From JAZRUY01 sp045598845 (GTDB lineage Bacteria > Verrucomicrobiota > Lentisphaeria > Victivallales > Victivallaceae), in contig JAZRUY010000207.1 of NCBI GenBank assembly GCA_045598845.1, positions 1-7,342 of the forward strand: a stretch of 7,342 nucleotides of DNA. The letters run 5' to 3'. The notes below the pieces were generated by a model. The model had not been told where the DNA came from, made no database searches, and saw nothing but the letters and a program-made list of their open reading frames with translations. Below, piece by piece: positions 5,460 to 7,342 of this stretch. The stretch's first letter is position 1, and each line of letters opens with the position of its first letter. Position numbers and translations under genes: made by a program.

Positions 5460-7342
5460 CGCAACTCCCGGTAATCATCGTTAATCATATCGCCGATATG
5501 CTCCAGACGGCGGTTGCGGTCATCGCGGTCATCATCAAGTTTGTACTGCTGGAAAAACATATTGCCGACCCGGCTGTACATGCCTTTGTTGACTCCGCGG
5601 TTGATTTTGCCGAGATTGTCACGGATTCTGGCCCCCATATCATCGTCAGGATTGGAGTATTCCACATGAGCCACCAGCACCATCTGCGACTGCTTGATGG
5701 ACTCCGTTTCTGTGGAGAAAACCCGGCCGAGCACCGGAATATCCTTGAAGAACGGCAGACCGGCGGTGCCGCGCACCGATTCGGACTTGCGCAAACCGCC
5801 GATGACAAAATCCTGCGGTTCATAACCGATCTGCACCGTCGTGGAAGTTTCAGAATTACTCATTCTGGCGGAACCGTCGGAATTCCAACCCAGCAGCGAA
5901 ATGCCGGCCAAATCGAATTTCAGTTTCGCCGCCTTGCCGGTAACCACCGGCGTGACTTTCAGATTGAACTGGAAGCCGTCGGTCACCATCGGATACTGTA
6001 TCCACCCGTGAATCACGCCAGGAGCAGAATTCATGGCATCGGCGGAGGTATTGTAATAATTGGCGCTTACCGGAGTGCCGTCGGCCTTGACAAAACCGGT
6101 GAAAAACTTGGAAAAGGGGCTGGTGGCGGCATCGCTGCCGGTCGCCTTGGCAATGGCGTCATAGTATTTGGCGGCATTGGTCTGGGTTCCGAATATCCGC
6201 ATCGCGTAACCCGCCCGGGCAAGATAAGCGGCGATACCGAGATCACTGTACAAATCCTGAATTTCAGATTCCGGCATCATCTTGGCCAGAGATTCCCGGG
6301 GGATAGTATCAGGATTGACCATGGTGTAGGCGAACTCGCCGAACGCATCGTTCAAATTCTTCGCGCCTTCGGCATAATAAGTGCGGTCGTAGAAAAAGCC
6401 GCTGTTGACCTGTATGGCGCTGGTCCTGCGGTTCTGCGCCACCAGACTGCCCTGAGCCATGCACTTGGCTTTGCCGATGGAGGTCATGAAATCCAGATAG
6501 CGGGTATTCCACTTGGGATTGAAATTCCAATAGGAAGTCCGGTTATTGCCGGTATCCTGAACCCCGCCGGTGAAAAAAGTACCCCAATTGCGCCGCACCG
6601 TGGCGCCGGTTGAGAATAAATCCACGCCGTCATTGTTTTTCCAGCTTTGAAAATCCACGCCGATGCGGTCATCGTTTTCAGCATATATTTCGATAACCCG
6701 GTAGGAAACTTTCACTTCCGGCACCGGACGGTCATAGATTTTGAGCAATTCACGCATTTCGCGCCAACTCCACTCCGGAGCACGCACGATCAGCGCATTA
6801 AGTTCGCCGTCAACCTCCAATGTATCGGGAGACACGGCGAATTCCGTATCCAGCTCAGATGAACCGACTTTAGTGAGCATGTCCCGGAGATTGGCGGCGC
6901 GGGTTATACGGGGGAAATAGATATGCGCCTCCGCCTCTGGAGGCAGAGTCAGCCCGTCGCGGTCCAGCGCCGCCACGATGGCATCGATTCCCCGCCCTTC
7001 GCCGGAATCCGCGAAGCGGTATTCCTCGGCGGAAACCAGCACCACCCCGGTACCGTCGGAATATTTCACCGCGCTCACCTGGGCAGGGCTGGCGGATACG
7101 CTCTTGGCGCCCACCGCCGCTTCCAGATAACTGCGCACCGTGTACGGGTCGGCATACTTCAGGATATACGGTTTGGTGATCACAAACGGATCGGCGGTAT
7201 CGCGGATAACGTTGATGCGGCCGGTATCCTGCGCGACATCTATTTTCAATTGCGCCTGCACATTGCTGGGGGCATACCCGCCGCTCACTTCATCGTTGGC
7301 ACTGCGCGGCCGGCCGGGAATCGCCGACGGCATCAGATTAAC
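5456..7342 (-). CDS. Secretin (type II/III secretion or type IV/Tad pilus outer-membrane channel), 5' end missing
   Basis: This secretin-family protein has at least 628 residues visible. The frame stays open to the window edge and no signal peptide is seen, so the true start lies outside; the ATG at 7333 is not taken as the start. Numbering from that ATG, two ring-forming N1-like domains lie at about 54-127 and 137-203. The secretin domain starts at VPEVKVSYRVIEI (204-216) and ends with DFVIGGLRKSE (508-518) and GLPFFKDIPVLGRVFSTE (525-542), close to the conserved IPxLGxLF signature. Between AIQVNSGFF (306-314) and GFQFNLKVTPVV (453-464) lies an insertion of about 140 residues not expected in CpaC, PilQ or GspD. 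A charged Asp/Arg-rich tail follows at about 560-625. It may be the outer-membrane pore for the Tad genes downstream, but that link rests only on proximity. It overlaps the MarR gene by 4 bases. Confidence 0.92.
   Translation of the reverse strand, partial: VNLMPSAIPGRPRSANDEVSGGYAPSNVQAQLKIDVAQDTGRINVIRDTADPFVITKPYILKYADPYTVRSYLEAAVGAKSVSASPAQVSAVKYSDGTGVVLVSAEEYRFADSGEGRGIDAIVAALDRDGLTLPPEAEAHIYFPRITRAANLRDMLTKVGSSELDTEFAVSPDTLEVDGELNALIVRAPEWSWREMRELLKIYDRPVPEVKVSYRVIEIYAENDDRIGVDFQSWKNNDGVDLFSTGATVRRNWGTFFTGGVQDTGNNRTSYWNFNPKWNTRYLDFMTSIGKAKCMAQGSLVAQNRRTSAIQVNSGFFYDRTYYAEGAKNLNDAFGEFAYTMVNPDTIPRESLAKMMPESEIQDLYSDLGIAAYLARAGYAMRIFGTQTNAAKYYDAIAKATGSDAATSPFSKFFTGFVKADGTPVSANYYNTSADAMNSAPGVIHGWIQYPMVTDGFQFNLKVTPVVTGKAAKLKFDLAGISLLGWNSDGSARMSNSETSTTVQIGYEPQDFVIGGLRKSESVRGTAGLPFFKDIPVLGRVFSTETESIKQSQMVLVAHVEYSNPDDDMGARIRDNLGKINRGVNKGMYSRVGNMFFQQYKLDDDRDDRNRRLEHIGDMINDDYRELR
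5516..5533. repeat. Tandem 9-base repeat in the secretin tail
   Basis: The plus strand reads GCGGTCATC twice without a gap. In the gene direction it encodes a repeated Asp-Asp-Arg unit within the acidic/basic C-terminal tail. The phase keeps the frame open, so copy number could vary without disrupting the protein. Confidence 0.6.

Noticed and set aside
5498..6613. A 371-codon open frame on the plus strand opposite the secretin
   Set aside because: It is antisense to a confident secretin, low in recognisable motifs, and has the composition of a shadow frame.
1..7342. CRISPR array, insertion sequence, tRNA or rRNA gene
   Set aside because: No regularly spaced repeats, transposase motifs, terminal inverted repeats or RNA gene signatures were seen; coding density is nearly complete.

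Overview
All genes in this window lie on the minus strand, so transcription runs from high to low coordinates. The secretin, the CpaB/CpaF/TadB/TadC secretion apparatus and the lipid-A-type acyltransferase homologue point to a diderm (Gram-negative) bacterium. The DNA looks uniformly moderately GC-rich, and strong Shine-Dalgarno sites (GGAGG, GGAAAGG) precede most genes. The genus cannot be named. The mix of a Tad-type locus, an FHA-CpaF fusion and a divergent secretin would fit the PVC superphylum (Lentisphaerae/Verrucomicrobia-like) or another deep diderm lineage; this is a low-confidence inference.

In transcription order there are three blocks. (1) 7342-4989: a large secretin, cut off at its 5' end by the window edge, overlaps a MarR-family regulator by 4 bases. 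(2) 4886-3571: endonuclease III (nth) overlaps a DUF374/LpxJ-like acyltransferase by one base. (3) 3466-1: cpaB, an FHA-domain cpaF (TadA ATPase), tadB, and the first 15 codons of a gene that is very probably tadC. This last block is tightly packed, with each ribosome-binding site touching or overlapping the preceding stop codon, and is preceded by about 100 noncoding bases that hold a candidate promoter.

Together these encode much of a type IVc (tight adherence, Tad) pilus or related secretion machine. CpaB is the periplasmic component, CpaF the cytoplasmic hexameric ATPase, TadB and TadC the inner-membrane platform, and the secretin a possible outer-membrane pore. No pilin, prepilin peptidase, TadZ/CpaE or pseudopilin gene is in view. 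The nth and acyltransferase genes are housekeeping-type genes lying between the secretin and the rest of the apparatus.

The most unusual points are the N-terminal FHA domain on the CpaF ATPase, which lacks two residues normally used for phosphothreonine binding; a roughly 140-residue insertion inside the secretin's pore-forming domain; and the translational overlap of a cysteine-rich MarR regulator with the secretin. No RNA genes, CRISPR arrays, insertion sequences or convincing hairpin terminators were seen.
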